A stretch of 64,000 bases of DNA from Ignavibacteriota bacterium (GCA_002698995.1 PAAX01000014.1:1-64000); one strand, 5' to 3'. Shown: positions 1-8,493, numbered from the stretch's first letter. The notes: generated from the sequence alone by a model not told the origin. Program-made: numbers and translations.

Positions 1-98
1 AAAGATTACACTCAGCTATTGGGTATTTATCTCCGGTTGATTATGAAAATTTATCTTAATTACCTTATTTTTTTGTCTACTTTTTGGGGTAAAGATCA
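1..98 (+). mobile_element. 3' end of an IS3-family insertion sequence (transposase OrfB tail plus right terminal repeat)
   Basis: Reading the plus strand from base 3 gives RLHSAIGYLSPVDYENLS followed by a TAA at 57-59. The pattern RLHSA(L/I)GY(L/K)SP.(D/E)YE is the classic C-terminus of IS3-family OrfB transposases (rve integrase core). About 15 bases after the stop lies TGTCTACTTTTTGGGG, continuing to TAAAGATCA at 90-98. Its reverse complement begins TGATCTTTACCCC, like an IS3-family terminal inverted repeat, so the right end of the element is placed near 98. The rest of the element lies outside the window, so intactness and the left end cannot be judged. Identification of the peptide is solid; the exact boundary is inferred. 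Confidence 0.75.
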
Positions 99-313
99 GA
101 ATTCAAAAGAAATATTTTGATTAGGCTGCTGTCTAGATAAATCTGAAAAACAGGCGGACAGGTTAGGAATTAAGGAGTGAATTAAAAGCTATTAGAATAT
201 TTGAATAATATTATTTACTCAAGTCCAGTCTGTAAAATTTTACTGCTGATATTTTGATAGGAAAATTGTGGTTTATGATTTCTGAATGTTTGATATATTT
301 AAAAACAATAAAT

Positions 314-346
314 AGACATGCCATTTCTTTGAGAAATAGCATGTCT
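314..346 (-). terminator. Intrinsic terminator-like hairpin after the multiheme cytochrome gene
   Basis: AGACATGC (314-321) pairs with GCATGTCT (339-346), and inside it ATTTCT pairs with AGAAAT around a TTG loop. It lies about 20 bases past the stop codon of the minus-strand cytochrome gene and is followed on that strand by an AT-rich stretch containing TTTTT. The rest of 99-364 shows no coding potential that I can support. Confidence 0.7.
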
Positions 347-364
347 TGATTAATTTTCTAAATA

Positions 365-2767
365 TTATTCTTTCTCTTCAGAGTTTTGTTTTTCAACCCA
401 TTCTCTTAATTCAAGATCATTTTCCAATTCACTTTGTACAAATTCTTTCAGATCAACCTTATTATCAGTTAATCGTTTCTTGAATAATTGAGCAAAGTTC
501 TTCAATTCTGATTCTTGAATTTTGCCTTCTGTAAATTGCTTTAACTGCATAAAAACTTCTTTGTAATGAACTTTATGGTGTTCTTTATATTTAGCTAGAG
601 TTACTCCTCCGCTAATCCATGCAAAGCTCATTGGATATTCACTTGGTCTAAATATTACAAAGAACCAGTGCCAAACAATAATTGCTAAAGTAGCAAGAAT
701 TGCTTCATAGAAGTGAATTATTTCACTTACTTTAATTAACCAAACAGGAGCCCAATCACCAACCATAGTTGGGAACCATAGAATAAATCCGGTTACACCC
801 ATTACAATTGTACCCCAAATTAAAGCCCAGTATTCTGCTTTTTCGGTATAATCATATTTGTGGAAAGTAGGATGTTTCTTTGATAATCTTAAGTAGTACA
901 TTAAATTATCTATCACATCTCTTAAATCCTGGAAGTTTGGTAGAAGATTTTTAAGTACATCTCTGCCTCTTGAGGTAAACAGTAAATACCAAACATGATA
1001 GAAACCGACTGCAAGCATAACTATTGCTGAGATTCTATGAATCCATTGACGGGCAAATTCCGTCATTCCCATTGCAAGCAGCATTTCAGCCCACCAGCTG
1101 TCGTGGAATTTTAATGCAAATCCAGTTACAGCAAGAGTTAAGAAAGAACTTAGTAACAGAACATGCTGAATCACTTCACCTTCGGTAAATCTTGGAACAG
1201 TAATTTCTTTTTGCACTTTTCTATAAGATTTTCTTATTTCATAAACATAGATTAATAAGTTATGAACTATCATTCCGCCAATAACCACAACAACCAGCCA
1301 GAAATATAAATTTGTTACTAAATCTTCAACAAATTTTGCTTCTTCATTTTGACTAACATGTGAATAACTTTGTGAAAATACTTCAGTTGCTTCAGGGTGA
1401 CAAGTTTGACAAGTTGCAGTTACATTTTCCGGACTTACCATAGATTCCGGGAATGATTTTGGTAATATTTTGTGAACACCGTGGCAGTCAACACACAAAG
1501 CTGCTTCATCAGAACCGCGCATTGCAGCTAATCCATGATAACTATCTTGATATTGAAGAGCTTGTCCCCCCTGCTTACCAAATTTTTCAGCCATTCTAGG
1601 GTCTTGATGACAAACCATACAAGTCTGTTCTTGAATTAACTTTACATTTTTCTTGTCTTTTAATGCATTTACAGAATGAATATTATGTTCATTATGGCAG
1701 TCATTACAAACAGGTGCTTCTCTAATTCCTTTTACTGCATAAAGCCAGTGAATTGACTGTGTATATTCTTCTGTTTCTTTAGGGTGGCATTGACCGCATG
1801 TTTCCGGTAAATGGAAACTTGATATAGTTGATCCGGGCTGAACTCTGTTTTTAATGTTGTGAGTTCCGTGACAGTCTAAGCAAGATGGAGCATCTTTTGA
1901 ACCTTCTTCAATCAATTTTCCGTGTACAGAATTGGAGTATAATGCACCAGGTGATTGAATAGTCATATTATGTTTTTTCTGGAATGCCGGATCATCGTGG
2001 CAATAACCACAAGTGTTAACCAAATTTGCCGATGAAACAGGACTTGCCGGATCAGAAACTTTTACAATCTCATGACTTCCGTGACAATCCCAGCATTTTG
2101 CTGCATCTTCCATTCCGTTAAGAATTGAAATTCCGTGAATACTTTCTTTATGTTCTTTTGCGATATCAGAGTGACAAACATAGCAATCGGCTGCTTTTGC
2201 AGGATCAAGATTTCCGGGATGATCTTCAATTTCAGCAGAAATACTTCCGTGGCAGTCAACACAATTTAAAGTTGAGTGAACAGAAGCTTTAACAAGAGGA
2301 GTATAGTCTTTATCACTATGGCAATCTTGGCATTGATTATCACTAACCGGTGGTCTGTGATATGAACTTGTTAAAACCATATTTTGATGACAACTATTGC
2401 ACATAGTTTTAGCTGGATTTCTCATTGTTGAAGGGGAAATCACTTCATGAGTACCATGACAGGTTTTACAAGTTGGAGCATTTTCAACTTTTAATCTATG
2501 ATGAATATCTGTGGCAACCATCTCTTCATATTCTGAATGGCAGTCAGCACAATTTACCGCTTTAGCACCATCTTCCATGTGTGCTTCATCTTCAACATCA
2601 CTATGGCAGTCTTGGCATGCAATCACTTCGTTATGAACAGATTTTTCGGTAAAATTATCATGGCAATCCATACATGAAAAATCTTGAGCATTAATATTTG
2701 CTGCAAACAAAATTAAGGTCAGCCAAATAAGTCCGGTAAATCGTTTTACTGTTAAAGGAAACTTCAT
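365..2767 (-). CDS. 16-heme cytochrome c fused to a membrane di-heme-type cytochrome b (CbcL-like quinol oxidoreductase)
   Basis: 800 aa. A signal peptide (about residues 1-28, cleavage after NINAQ) is followed by 16 CXXCH heme-c motifs whose first Cys lie at about 32, 51, 73, 100, 123, 146, 169, 195, 225, 253, 296, 324, 354, 383, 425 and 453. Residues 488-707 form about five membrane helices with His at about 502, 535, 577, 591, 685 and 700. The HFYEAILATLAIIVWHWFF segment resembles the HydC/FdnI type of cytochrome b that binds two b hemes. A charged cytoplasmic tail follows. Geobacter CbcL has the same plan (periplasmic multiheme c domain plus HydC/FdnI-like b domain) but with nine c hemes. 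The inferred role is passing electrons from menaquinol to a periplasmic heme wire. A GGAGAGG ribosome site precedes the ATG. No oxidoreductase partner gene is adjacent. Confidence 0.85.
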   Translation of the reverse strand: MKFPLTVKRFTGLIWLTLILFAANINAQDFSCMDCHDNFTEKSVHNEVIACQDCHSDVEDEAHMEDGAKAVNCADCHSEYEEMVATDIHHRLKVENAPTCKTCHGTHEVISPSTMRNPAKTMCNSCHQNMVLTSSYHRPPVSDNQCQDCHSDKDYTPLVKASVHSTLNCVDCHGSISAEIEDHPGNLDPAKAADCYVCHSDIAKEHKESIHGISILNGMEDAAKCWDCHGSHEIVKVSDPASPVSSANLVNTCGYCHDDPAFQKKHNMTIQSPGALYSNSVHGKLIEEGSKDAPSCLDCHGTHNIKNRVQPGSTISSFHLPETCGQCHPKETEEYTQSIHWLYAVKGIREAPVCNDCHNEHNIHSVNALKDKKNVKLIQEQTCMVCHQDPRMAEKFGKQGGQALQYQDSYHGLAAMRGSDEAALCVDCHGVHKILPKSFPESMVSPENVTATCQTCHPEATEVFSQSYSHVSQNEEAKFVEDLVTNLYFWLVVVVIGGMIVHNLLIYVYEIRKSYRKVQKEITVPRFTEGEVIQHVLLLSSFLTLAVTGFALKFHDSWWAEMLLAMGMTEFARQWIHRISAIVMLAVGFYHVWYLLFTSRGRDVLKNLLPNFQDLRDVIDNLMYYLRLSKKHPTFHKYDYTEKAEYWALIWGTIVMGVTGFILWFPTMVGDWAPVWLIKVSEIIHFYEAILATLAIIVWHWFFVIFRPSEYPMSFAWISGGVTLAKYKEHHKVHYKEVFMQLKQFTEGKIQESELKNFAQLFKKRLTDNKVDLKEFVQSELENDLELREWVEKQNSEEKE

Positions 2768-3099
2768 TCTTAGCCTCTCCGTAATAATTAAATTTTATAC
2801 TAAATTCCGGTTTTAGTACAATTTTATCCTATAATAGATTATAATTTCTATCAAAAACTGTGCTTAAATTTTTGTTAAAAAATAGATTAAAAGATGCGTT
2901 TTTTATCAAAAGTGTGACAATAATTTCCATCAAAGTTCTTGTTATTACTAAAATTGAGAAATCCAATAGATATAGGAGTATTTTATCCGATAAATTACCT
3001 CAATTAAACATTATTTCCAAATAAAAATTTCTCCCCAAAAAATTATTCTTTACTGCTAATTGAACAGCAATTTTGATTAATTAGTAAAAAATCTGTGAT
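2768..3099. other. 332-base gap upstream of the multiheme cytochrome gene
   Basis: AT-rich spacer between the cytochrome gene and the ArsC-like gene, both on the minus strand. The cytochrome ribosome site (GGAGAGG on the minus strand) lies just after 2767. I see no convincing ORF, RNA gene, repeat or TAnnTTTG promoter box on either strand, although the size suggests that the cytochrome promoter and possibly a regulator site lie here. Confidence 0.5.
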
Positions 3100-3435
3100 C
3101 TATTCTATCCAGCTTTTCCAAATCTCAGGTTCAAAACCGATTGTAACTTGGTTTCCGTTTCTCACAATAGGAGTTTTGAACAATAAAGGATCGGACAATA
3201 ATTCCTCTTCTATATCATGAATTATATACTGCAAATTTCTCTTTTTATATTCTTTCCCTTCTTTATCAATTAAATCTTCCACATCAAAAACTCTTTTAAT
3301 ATTATCCAATTCTCCTTTGCTCATTCCTTTTTCCGCAAAATCTCTGTAATGAAATTTAATTCCTCTTTCCTTAAAAAATCTCTCAGCTTTTTTTGTATCA
3401 TTACACTTCTTTGTACCAAATATTTGAATATTCAT
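3100..3435 (-). CDS. ArsC/Spx-family thioredoxin-fold protein
   Basis: 111 aa. The N-terminus MNIQIFGTKKCNDTKKAE has the ArsC/YffB-type arrangement of a beta strand followed by one Cys at residue 11. CNDT shows that it lacks the CXXC of Spx. The later LLFKTPIVRNGNQVTIGF matches the cis-Pro/Arg segment that forms the thiol-side active site of ArsC-family proteins. Length is typical of the family (about 110-120 aa). Such proteins are arsenate reductases or glutathione/thiol-dependent reductases of unknown substrate. No arsenic genes are nearby, so arsenate reduction is not supported by context. It is divergent from the TPR gene at 3482, sharing a 46-base gap. Confidence 0.8.
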   Translation of the reverse strand: MNIQIFGTKKCNDTKKAERFFKERGIKFHYRDFAEKGMSKGELDNIKRVFDVEDLIDKEGKEYKKRNLQYIIHDIEEELLSDPLLFKTPIVRNGNQVTIGFEPEIWKSWIE

Positions 3436-3481
3436 CTAAATTCCTTTTTTATATTTTTCAGATTAAAAATAATAATATACT

Positions 3482-4603
3482 TTGAAAATTTTACTAACTC
3501 TTATTTTTACTTTATCATTAAGTGCACAAAGTGCTAGATTTGATTCTCTGGTTACATCCGGAATTGAACAAATTTATAATCTTAAATTTAACCAAGCCGA
3601 AAAAACTTTTCTCCTTGTTCAAAAAGATTTTCCTAAAAATCCGGCAGGAAAATTTTTCTTTGCAATGATTGACTGGTGGAGAATTATGATGGATTTTGAG
3701 GTTGAAAAATATGATGATCAATTCTACGATAAGCTTGATGATGTTATTGATATGTGTGACGATATTCTTGATAAAAATCCAAAAAATATTGATGCCGTCT
3801 TTTTCAAAGGGGGTGCACTTGGATTTAGAGGAAGGTTAAAAGCAGTGCGTGAAGATTGGCTTGATGCCGCATTGGATGGTAAAGATGCTCTTCCTTTAGT
3901 CTATGATGCATACAAAATTGATTCAACTAATATTGATATTCAATTCGGTTTAGGAATTTATAATTATTATGCTGAAGTAATTCCAAATAAGTATGAGTTT
4001 ATAAAACCATTTATGTATTTCTTTCCAAAAGGAAATAAGTCTAAGGGAATAAAACAGCTTGAAAATACAGCTATGAATGGGAAGTATGCAAAATACGAAG
4101 CTCAATATTTTTTAATGACTTTATATTTCAGCTTTGAGGAGAATTCTACATTAGCATTAAAATATGCTCAAAAATTATTCAATAAATTCCCCGATAATCC
4201 TGCTTTTGAAAAGTATATTGGAAGAATTTACGTAAAACAGAATAACTACAAAAAGGCATCTGAAATTTTTTCAAAAATGGTAGAGAAACATAAACATAAT
4301 AAATTCGGTTATAACGAAAGAATTTTAAGGGAAGCATATTATTACATTGGCTATTATAATTACCAAAATAAAAATGATAGAGAAGCAATAAAATATTTTA
4401 GAGAATGTGAGCGTTTATCAATAGAATTTGATGAAGGAGATACGGGATTTCTTGTAAACTCAACTTTATATTTGGGAATGTTATACGATAGAATTGGAGA
4501 ACGATCTAAAGCATTAAAAAAATATGATGAAGTTTTAGATATGGATGAATTTCGAAATTCCCACGAAAGAGCAGAAAAATATATCGCAAAACCTTTCCGC
4601 TAA
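3482..4603 (+). CDS. Secreted tetratricopeptide-repeat protein
   Basis: 373 aa with a TTG start. A short signal peptide (MKILLTLIFTLSLSAQSA) is followed by helical repeats. The clearest TPR-like units are KYAQKLFNKFPDNPAFEKY, NYKKASEIFSKMVEKH, DREAIKYFRECERLSI and ERSKALKKYDEVLDMD in the C-terminal half, and the N-terminal half also has paired helices. No catalytic motif is visible. TPR proteins exported this way usually act as scaffolds in the envelope; the partner is unknown. The last four bases overlap the end of the convergent porQ gene. No Shine-Dalgarno sequence is obvious, which is common in this group. Confidence 0.75.
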   Translation: MKILLTLIFTLSLSAQSARFDSLVTSGIEQIYNLKFNQAEKTFLLVQKDFPKNPAGKFFFAMIDWWRIMMDFEVEKYDDQFYDKLDDVIDMCDDILDKNPKNIDAVFFKGGALGFRGRLKAVREDWLDAALDGKDALPLVYDAYKIDSTNIDIQFGLGIYNYYAEVIPNKYEFIKPFMYFFPKGNKSKGIKQLENTAMNGKYAKYEAQYFLMTLYFSFEENSTLALKYAQKLFNKFPDNPAFEKYIGRIYVKQNNYKKASEIFSKMVEKHKHNKFGYNERILREAYYYIGYYNYQNKNDREAIKYFRECERLSIEFDEGDTGFLVNSTLYLGMLYDRIGERSKALKKYDEVLDMDEFRNSHERAEKYIAKPFR

Positions 4604-5532
4604 AATGAAGTAGAAATTCCTATTCTATGCAATGCTCCAATTAATCCCAATGATGAAAAACCGTAATCAAAATTATAATCTGAGATATTAATTCCCAAAC
4701 CAAGATTAAATCCGGCTAAACCTGCACTTGATCCAACTTTTAACTCTTTACGCTTTTCGTTATCATAACCTAATCTTAAACGTAAAGTATTGCTCAGCTT
4801 AAATTCGCCGCCGAATGTGAACTGAGAAAATCTATCAGTAAAGTTATTATACTTTTCGTTCAGTTTATTTAACGAAGCAAAGAAAGTAAAAGGTAAGTTC
4901 TGCAAAGTTTTTGCAAATCCAAATCTGACGTCAAGCGGAAGATCTTCGGTAGTATTAACATAAGAGGAAATCTGTGAACCCAAATTCAATATAGAAAATC
5001 CGAAAGACCATCTTTCCTCGGGTATGTGATACTGCAGCCCAATATCTGCTGCTAAACCAGTTGAGCTGTAATCTGCAATTGATGAATAAATAAACTTAAC
5101 ATTCACACCATAATAAAAATTCTTATCCAATTCGTTAGCATAGCCAAGCGTAAAGGCAAAATCACCCGCGCCAAACTCACCTAATTTATTCCCAACTTGA
5201 TCTGCTTCTATAAAATTACCAAAACTGATGTATTGAACACCGGCAGCAAATCTTCCCCAATCTAAAATTTCTTGAGAATAAACCAGGCTGGCTGAATTAA
5301 TATCTTCCAAATGTTTAAGAAATGAAAATGAAACCGGACGGTTTTCTAAAGTTTTAATTCCAGCCGGATTATAAAACATAACATTCGCATCACCGTTGTT
5401 TGCAACAAAACTTCCCGCTAAGGCTGCTGCTCTCGGACTGTTATCCAGTCTTAAAAACTCAAAAACATTTTGTGCATTTATAGAAAAACCGGTAAATCCG
5501 ATAATCAAAAAAGTAAAAAGAATCTTTTTCAT
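4600..5532 (-). CDS. porQ: T9SS-associated outer-membrane protein PorQ
   Basis: 310 aa. The signal peptide ends at SINAQ. The mature start NVFEFLRLDNSPRAAALAGS and the following NNGDANVMFYNPAGI are the hallmark of the PorQ/PorV group of FadL-like 14-stranded barrels; length and first-block wording fit PorQ better than the longer PorV. The rest alternates aromatic and polar residues in beta strands and ends in the outer-membrane-type sequence HRIGISTSF. In Porphyromonas, PorQ is needed for type IX secretion or surface attachment of CTD cargo. This window contains at least two proteins with T9SS-style tails. It stands alone here, convergent with the TPR gene and divergent from htpX. Confidence 0.8.
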   Translation of the reverse strand: MKKILFTFLIIGFTGFSINAQNVFEFLRLDNSPRAAALAGSFVANNGDANVMFYNPAGIKTLENRPVSFSFLKHLEDINSASLVYSQEILDWGRFAAGVQYISFGNFIEADQVGNKLGEFGAGDFAFTLGYANELDKNFYYGVNVKFIYSSIADYSSTGLAADIGLQYHIPEERWSFGFSILNLGSQISSYVNTTEDLPLDVRFGFAKTLQNLPFTFFASLNKLNEKYNNFTDRFSQFTFGGEFKLSNTLRLRLGYDNEKRKELKVGSSAGLAGFNLGLGINISDYNFDYGFSSLGLIGALHRIGISTSF

Positions 5533-5629
5533 TAATGTCTCAAATTTGAAAGGATTATTTTAATTATTAAATGGAATAATGGCAAGACAATTAACGATAC
5601 AAAAGGAACAAAGATTTAAATATTTGTGT

Positions 5630-5637
5630 TAAATTTG
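5630..5637 (+). promoter_or_regulatory. -7 promoter box for htpX
   Basis: TAAATTTG fits the Bacteroidota -7 consensus TAnnTTTG and lies 29 bases before the htpX ATG. I did not find a well-placed TTTG -33 element, so only half of the promoter is supported. Confidence 0.4.
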
Positions 5638-5665
5638 CTCAATAATTTAAGAAAGGTAATGTAAA

Positions 5666-6517
5666 ATGAATACTTTGAAAACCGTTTTTTTGATGACTGC
5701 AATGATGATGCTTTTTCTTCTTGTGGGTGCTGCTATTGGTGGTCAGCAGGGAATGGTAATCGCATTTGTTCTATCTCTTGTAATGAACTTTGGTTCTTAT
5801 TGGTTCTCTGATAGGATTGTACTCAAAATGTATAAGGCGCAGGAAGTTTCAAGAAACGAAGCTCCGGAATTATATGATATTGTTGAAGACTTGAGTGCAA
5901 AAGCAAATCTGCCAATGCCAAAAGTATATATAATGAATAATCCGACTCCAAATGCATTTGCAACCGGCAGAAATCCGCAAAACGGTGCGGTTGCAGTTAC
6001 AACCGGAATTATGAAAATATTAAATAGAGATGAATTAGCGGGTGTTATTGCTCATGAATTAGCTCATATTAAACATAGAGATATTCTAACCGGAACTATT
6101 ACTGCTACTTTAGTTGGTACCATAACATTTATAGCAGAAATGGCAAGCTGGGCAATGATATTAGGTACTGGAAGAGATAGAGAAGAAGGTGGAGGAATTG
6201 GTGATTTACTAATGATTTTCTTAGCGCCGATTGCTGCTGTTCTTATTCAAATGTCTATTTCAAGATCAAGAGAATTTGCTGCCGATGCCGGAGGAGCTTC
6301 AATTTCCGGGAAACCATTAGCTTTAGCTTCTGCATTAGGTAAATTAACAATGAGCAACCAAAGAACTCCGATGAAGAATGCAGGGACTTCTTCTGCACAT
6401 ATGTTTATTGTTAATCCCTTGCGTGGTAAATCGATGATGAAATTATTTTCTACTCACCCTCCAATTGAAGAGAGAATTCAAAGACTGCAGGAAATTGAAC
6501 AAGGAAGAAGAATATAA
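5666..6517 (+). CDS. htpX: HtpX-type membrane zinc metalloprotease
   Basis: 283 aa, the usual length for HtpX. Two N-terminal membrane helices are followed by a cytoplasmic M48 domain with the HELAH zinc motif at residues 130-134 and a third ligand, Glu203, in SRSREFAADAGG. A further hydrophobic hairpin (about 145-165 and 180-195) separates the two motifs. HtpX degrades misfolded inner-membrane proteins and is typically stress-induced. The NPTPNAFATGRNP segment before the motif is conserved in the family. ATG start with AAAGG upstream. Monocistronic, with a terminator at 6527. Confidence 0.93.
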   Translation: MNTLKTVFLMTAMMMLFLLVGAAIGGQQGMVIAFVLSLVMNFGSYWFSDRIVLKMYKAQEVSRNEAPELYDIVEDLSAKANLPMPKVYIMNNPTPNAFATGRNPQNGAVAVTTGIMKILNRDELAGVIAHELAHIKHRDILTGTITATLVGTITFIAEMASWAMILGTGRDREEGGGIGDLLMIFLAPIAAVLIQMSISRSREFAADAGGASISGKPLALASALGKLTMSNQRTPMKNAGTSSAHMFIVNPLRGKSMMKLFSTHPPIEERIQRLQEIEQGRRI

Positions 6518-6526
6518 TTAAATTTT

Positions 6527-6559
6527 ACCGGCTCAATTCATATCTTGTTTTGAGCCGGT
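6527..6559 (+). terminator. Terminator hairpin after htpX
   Basis: ACCGGCTCAA (6527-6536) pairs perfectly with TTGAGCCGGT (6550-6559). The following CTATTCTATAA is not a strong U-tract. Confidence 0.6.
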
Positions 6560-6613
6560 CTATTCTATAAATTAAGTCTTGTATATTTCTAAAATAAAAA
6601 AGCAAATTACATT

Positions 6614-7189
6614 TTGAAGAAAATATTAATTACATTTTTATTAACTGCATCTGCTTTATCGGCGCAGCTAAAAACTAACTTTGAAGTTGTTCAAAACGGA
6701 ATAGAATCTTCAGTTGATAAATTAGTAAGCGAAATCAATAAAAACGATGAATATAGTTTGGAAATCAATTCTCCTAATGAATATTCAAGCTTAACTGCTT
6801 CAATAAAAAATGCTTTTTCTCAAAAAATTAATATACAAAGCAGCAGCCCGGAAAAAATAAATTTTACTGTAAATGAAATCCATCTTAATTACAATGATTG
6901 TTTTAGAGATGGGCTTTTTGGTGATTTTTATACTGAGCGGATTGTAAATATTAATTCCACATATAATTTAGAAGGAATAAAAAACTCAATCAAAGGAAAC
7001 TCAATTTCAATATCATTAACAGATACTATCGCTCTTGATAAAATTGATGACTTAGAAAACAAGGCATATAACTTTACAAGATCGGAAAAGCCGGAAGAAC
7101 CTTTTCTATCTGGTTTAACTGAACCATTAATTGCAGTTTCCGCAATTGCCGTAAGTATTTATCTGTTGTTTTCAGTTAGAAGCAATTGA
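6614..7189 (+). CDS. Exported protein of unknown function with a C-terminal membrane helix
   Basis: 191 aa with a TTG start. The signal peptide is MKKILITFLLTASALSAQL. The mature part is polar and beta-rich, with the phrases NEIHLNYNDCFRDGLFGDFYTERIVNI and a single Cys. One hydrophobic helix near the end (PLIAVSAIAVSIYLLFSV) would anchor it in a membrane. I do not recognise the family. It sits between htpX and the bamD promoter and appears to be transcribed alone. Compatible with an envelope protein; nothing in the sequence points to an enzyme. Confidence 0.6.
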   Translation: MKKILITFLLTASALSAQLKTNFEVVQNGIESSVDKLVSEINKNDEYSLEINSPNEYSSLTASIKNAFSQKINIQSSSPEKINFTVNEIHLNYNDCFRDGLFGDFYTERIVNINSTYNLEGIKNSIKGNSISISLTDTIALDKIDDLENKAYNFTRSEKPEEPFLSGLTEPLIAVSAIAVSIYLLFSVRSN

Positions 7190-7203
7190 GAAACAGATTG
7201 GTA

Positions 7204-7234
7204 TTTGAGTACTATACTAATTTGCTTATTTTTG
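7204..7234 (+). promoter_or_regulatory. Bacteroidota-type promoter of the bamD operon
   Basis: TTTG at 7204-7207 and TATTTTTG at 7227-7234, separated by 19 bases, match the TTTG-N19-TAnnTTTG consensus of the Bacteroidota housekeeping sigma factor. Transcription would start near 7240, about 30 bases before the bamD ATG. Confidence 0.65.
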
Positions 7235-7271
7235 AAGTTTAATTAAAATCTTAATAAGGAATACCGATTTA

Positions 7272-8024
7272 ATGAAGAAAATTTTTGCACTTATATTATT
7301 GATAGTTTTGTTTAATGCTTGTTCTAATTATATAGATACTATTTCCTTAACGCCGGAACAGCACCTTGAGTACGCAGTTTCACTATATAATGATGAAGAT
7401 TATATTGAATCAAAGAAAGAATTTGAATCAATTTTGATACAATATCCCGGAAATGCAGTTAATGATGATGCCCGTTATTATTTAGGGATGACATATTTTA
7501 ACAGCGATCAATTTTTATTGGCAGCATACGAGTTTAGTAAATTAATAAATGATATTCCTGCCAGCCCGTTTGTCCCGGATGCTCAATTTATGCTTGCAGA
7601 ATCTTATTATCAATTATCTCCAGCTTATCAATTAGATCAAAGATATACAGAAAAAGCAGTTGAAGAATTTCAGGCTTTTATCGATTTCTTCCCTTTAAAT
7701 GCTAAGGTTGAAGAAGCTGAAAATAAAATTAAAGAAATGAATTATAAGCTTGCTCAAAAAGCTTATCAGCAGGCAACCATTTACGAAAAAATGGAATATT
7801 ATACAGCAGCTTTGATGTATTTTCAATCTGTTATTGATACTTATCACGATACCGAATTTGCCCCTTTGGCAATTGAAAAAAGAGTCGACATTTTAATAAT
7901 GAAAGAAAGAATACAGGAAGCAGTAAAAGATATAGATTTGTTCTTAGCAAATTATCCAGATCATCCCGATGCAGAAAAAATGCAGAGACTTCAATTTGAG
8001 TTAATTGGTGAAGTTGATGGATAA
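7272..8024 (+). CDS. bamD: Outer-membrane assembly lipoprotein BamD
   Basis: 250 aa. The signal peptide has a lipobox (LFNAC, lipidated Cys17). Tandem TPRs start with PEQHLEYAVSLYNDEDYIESKKEFESIL and continue with YYLGMTYFNSDQFLLAAYEFSKLI and FMLAESYYQLSPAYQLDQRYTEKAVEEFQAFIDFFP; the last is the characteristic BamD third repeat. BamD is the essential TPR lipoprotein of the BAM complex that inserts beta-barrel proteins, which this organism needs for PorQ and its TonB receptors. Length is typical. First gene of a plus-strand run; its stop overlaps the next ATG by eight bases, suggesting translational coupling. Confidence 0.9.
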   Translation: MKKIFALILLIVLFNACSNYIDTISLTPEQHLEYAVSLYNDEDYIESKKEFESILIQYPGNAVNDDARYYLGMTYFNSDQFLLAAYEFSKLINDIPASPFVPDAQFMLAESYYQLSPAYQLDQRYTEKAVEEFQAFIDFFPLNAKVEEAENKIKEMNYKLAQKAYQQATIYEKMEYYTAALMYFQSVIDTYHDTEFAPLAIEKRVDILIMKERIQEAVKDIDLFLANYPDHPDAEKMQRLQFELIGEVDG

Positions 8025-8493
8025 TCTTAGTATTAAACGTGTTGCCGATTCAAATATTATTATGACAGAATTGGTTCTTCCACAGCATACTAATCAATTA
8101 GGTAATCTGCTTGGGGGACAATTAATGCATTGGATTGACATTTGCGGTGCAATTTCTGCAGCTAAACATTCTCATAGAGTATGCGTTACCGCTTCTGTAG
8201 ATAGAATTGATTTCCATCACCCAATTAAATTGGGAGATGTTGTTACTTTGGTTTCATCGGTTAACAGAGCTTTTAAAACTTCAATGGAAGTTGGCGTTAA
8301 GGTTTATGCTGAAGTTCTATCTACCGGAAAAAGAGTACATACTAATACAGCTTATTTAACTTTTGTAAGCGTTGATAAAGATGGTAAACCGGTTCCAACT
8401 TTTGAAATTATACCGGAAACTGATGATGAAAAAAGAAGATTTGAAGAAGCACTTAACAGAAGAAAATCTAGACTTATCTCTCGACAGTCTTAA
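8017..8493 (+). CDS. Acyl-CoA thioesterase (hotdog fold)
   Basis: About 159 aa from the ATG at 8017, which overlaps the bamD stop. An upstream in-frame TTG at 8005 is possible but less likely. The block TNQLGNLLGGQLMHWIDICGAISAAKHSHRVCVTASVDRIDFHHPIKLGDVV is diagnostic of YciA/ACOT-type single-hotdog thioesterases, with the conserved helix Asp in HWIDICGA. These hydrolyse acyl-CoAs to free acid and CoA in the cytosol. Substrate length cannot be read from the sequence. The C-terminal tail is rich in Arg/Glu. Its last 70 or so bases also encode the start of the next gene in another frame. Confidence 0.9.
   Translation: MDNLSIKRVADSNIIMTELVLPQHTNQLGNLLGGQLMHWIDICGAISAAKHSHRVCVTASVDRIDFHHPIKLGDVVTLVSSVNRAFKTSMEVGVKVYAEVLSTGKRVHTNTAYLTFVSVDKDGKPVPTFEIIPETDDEKRRFEEALNRRKSRLISRQS

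Noticed and set aside
99-364. Possible small RNA or tRNA between the IS end and the cytochrome gene
   Set aside because: No cloverleaf or conserved T-loop sequence; the only structure is the terminator hairpin at 314-346.
2062-2262. 66-aa ORF inside the multiheme cytochrome gene on the same strand
   Set aside because: Different frame of a strongly coding region dense in CXXCH motifs; no start context or recognisable protein.
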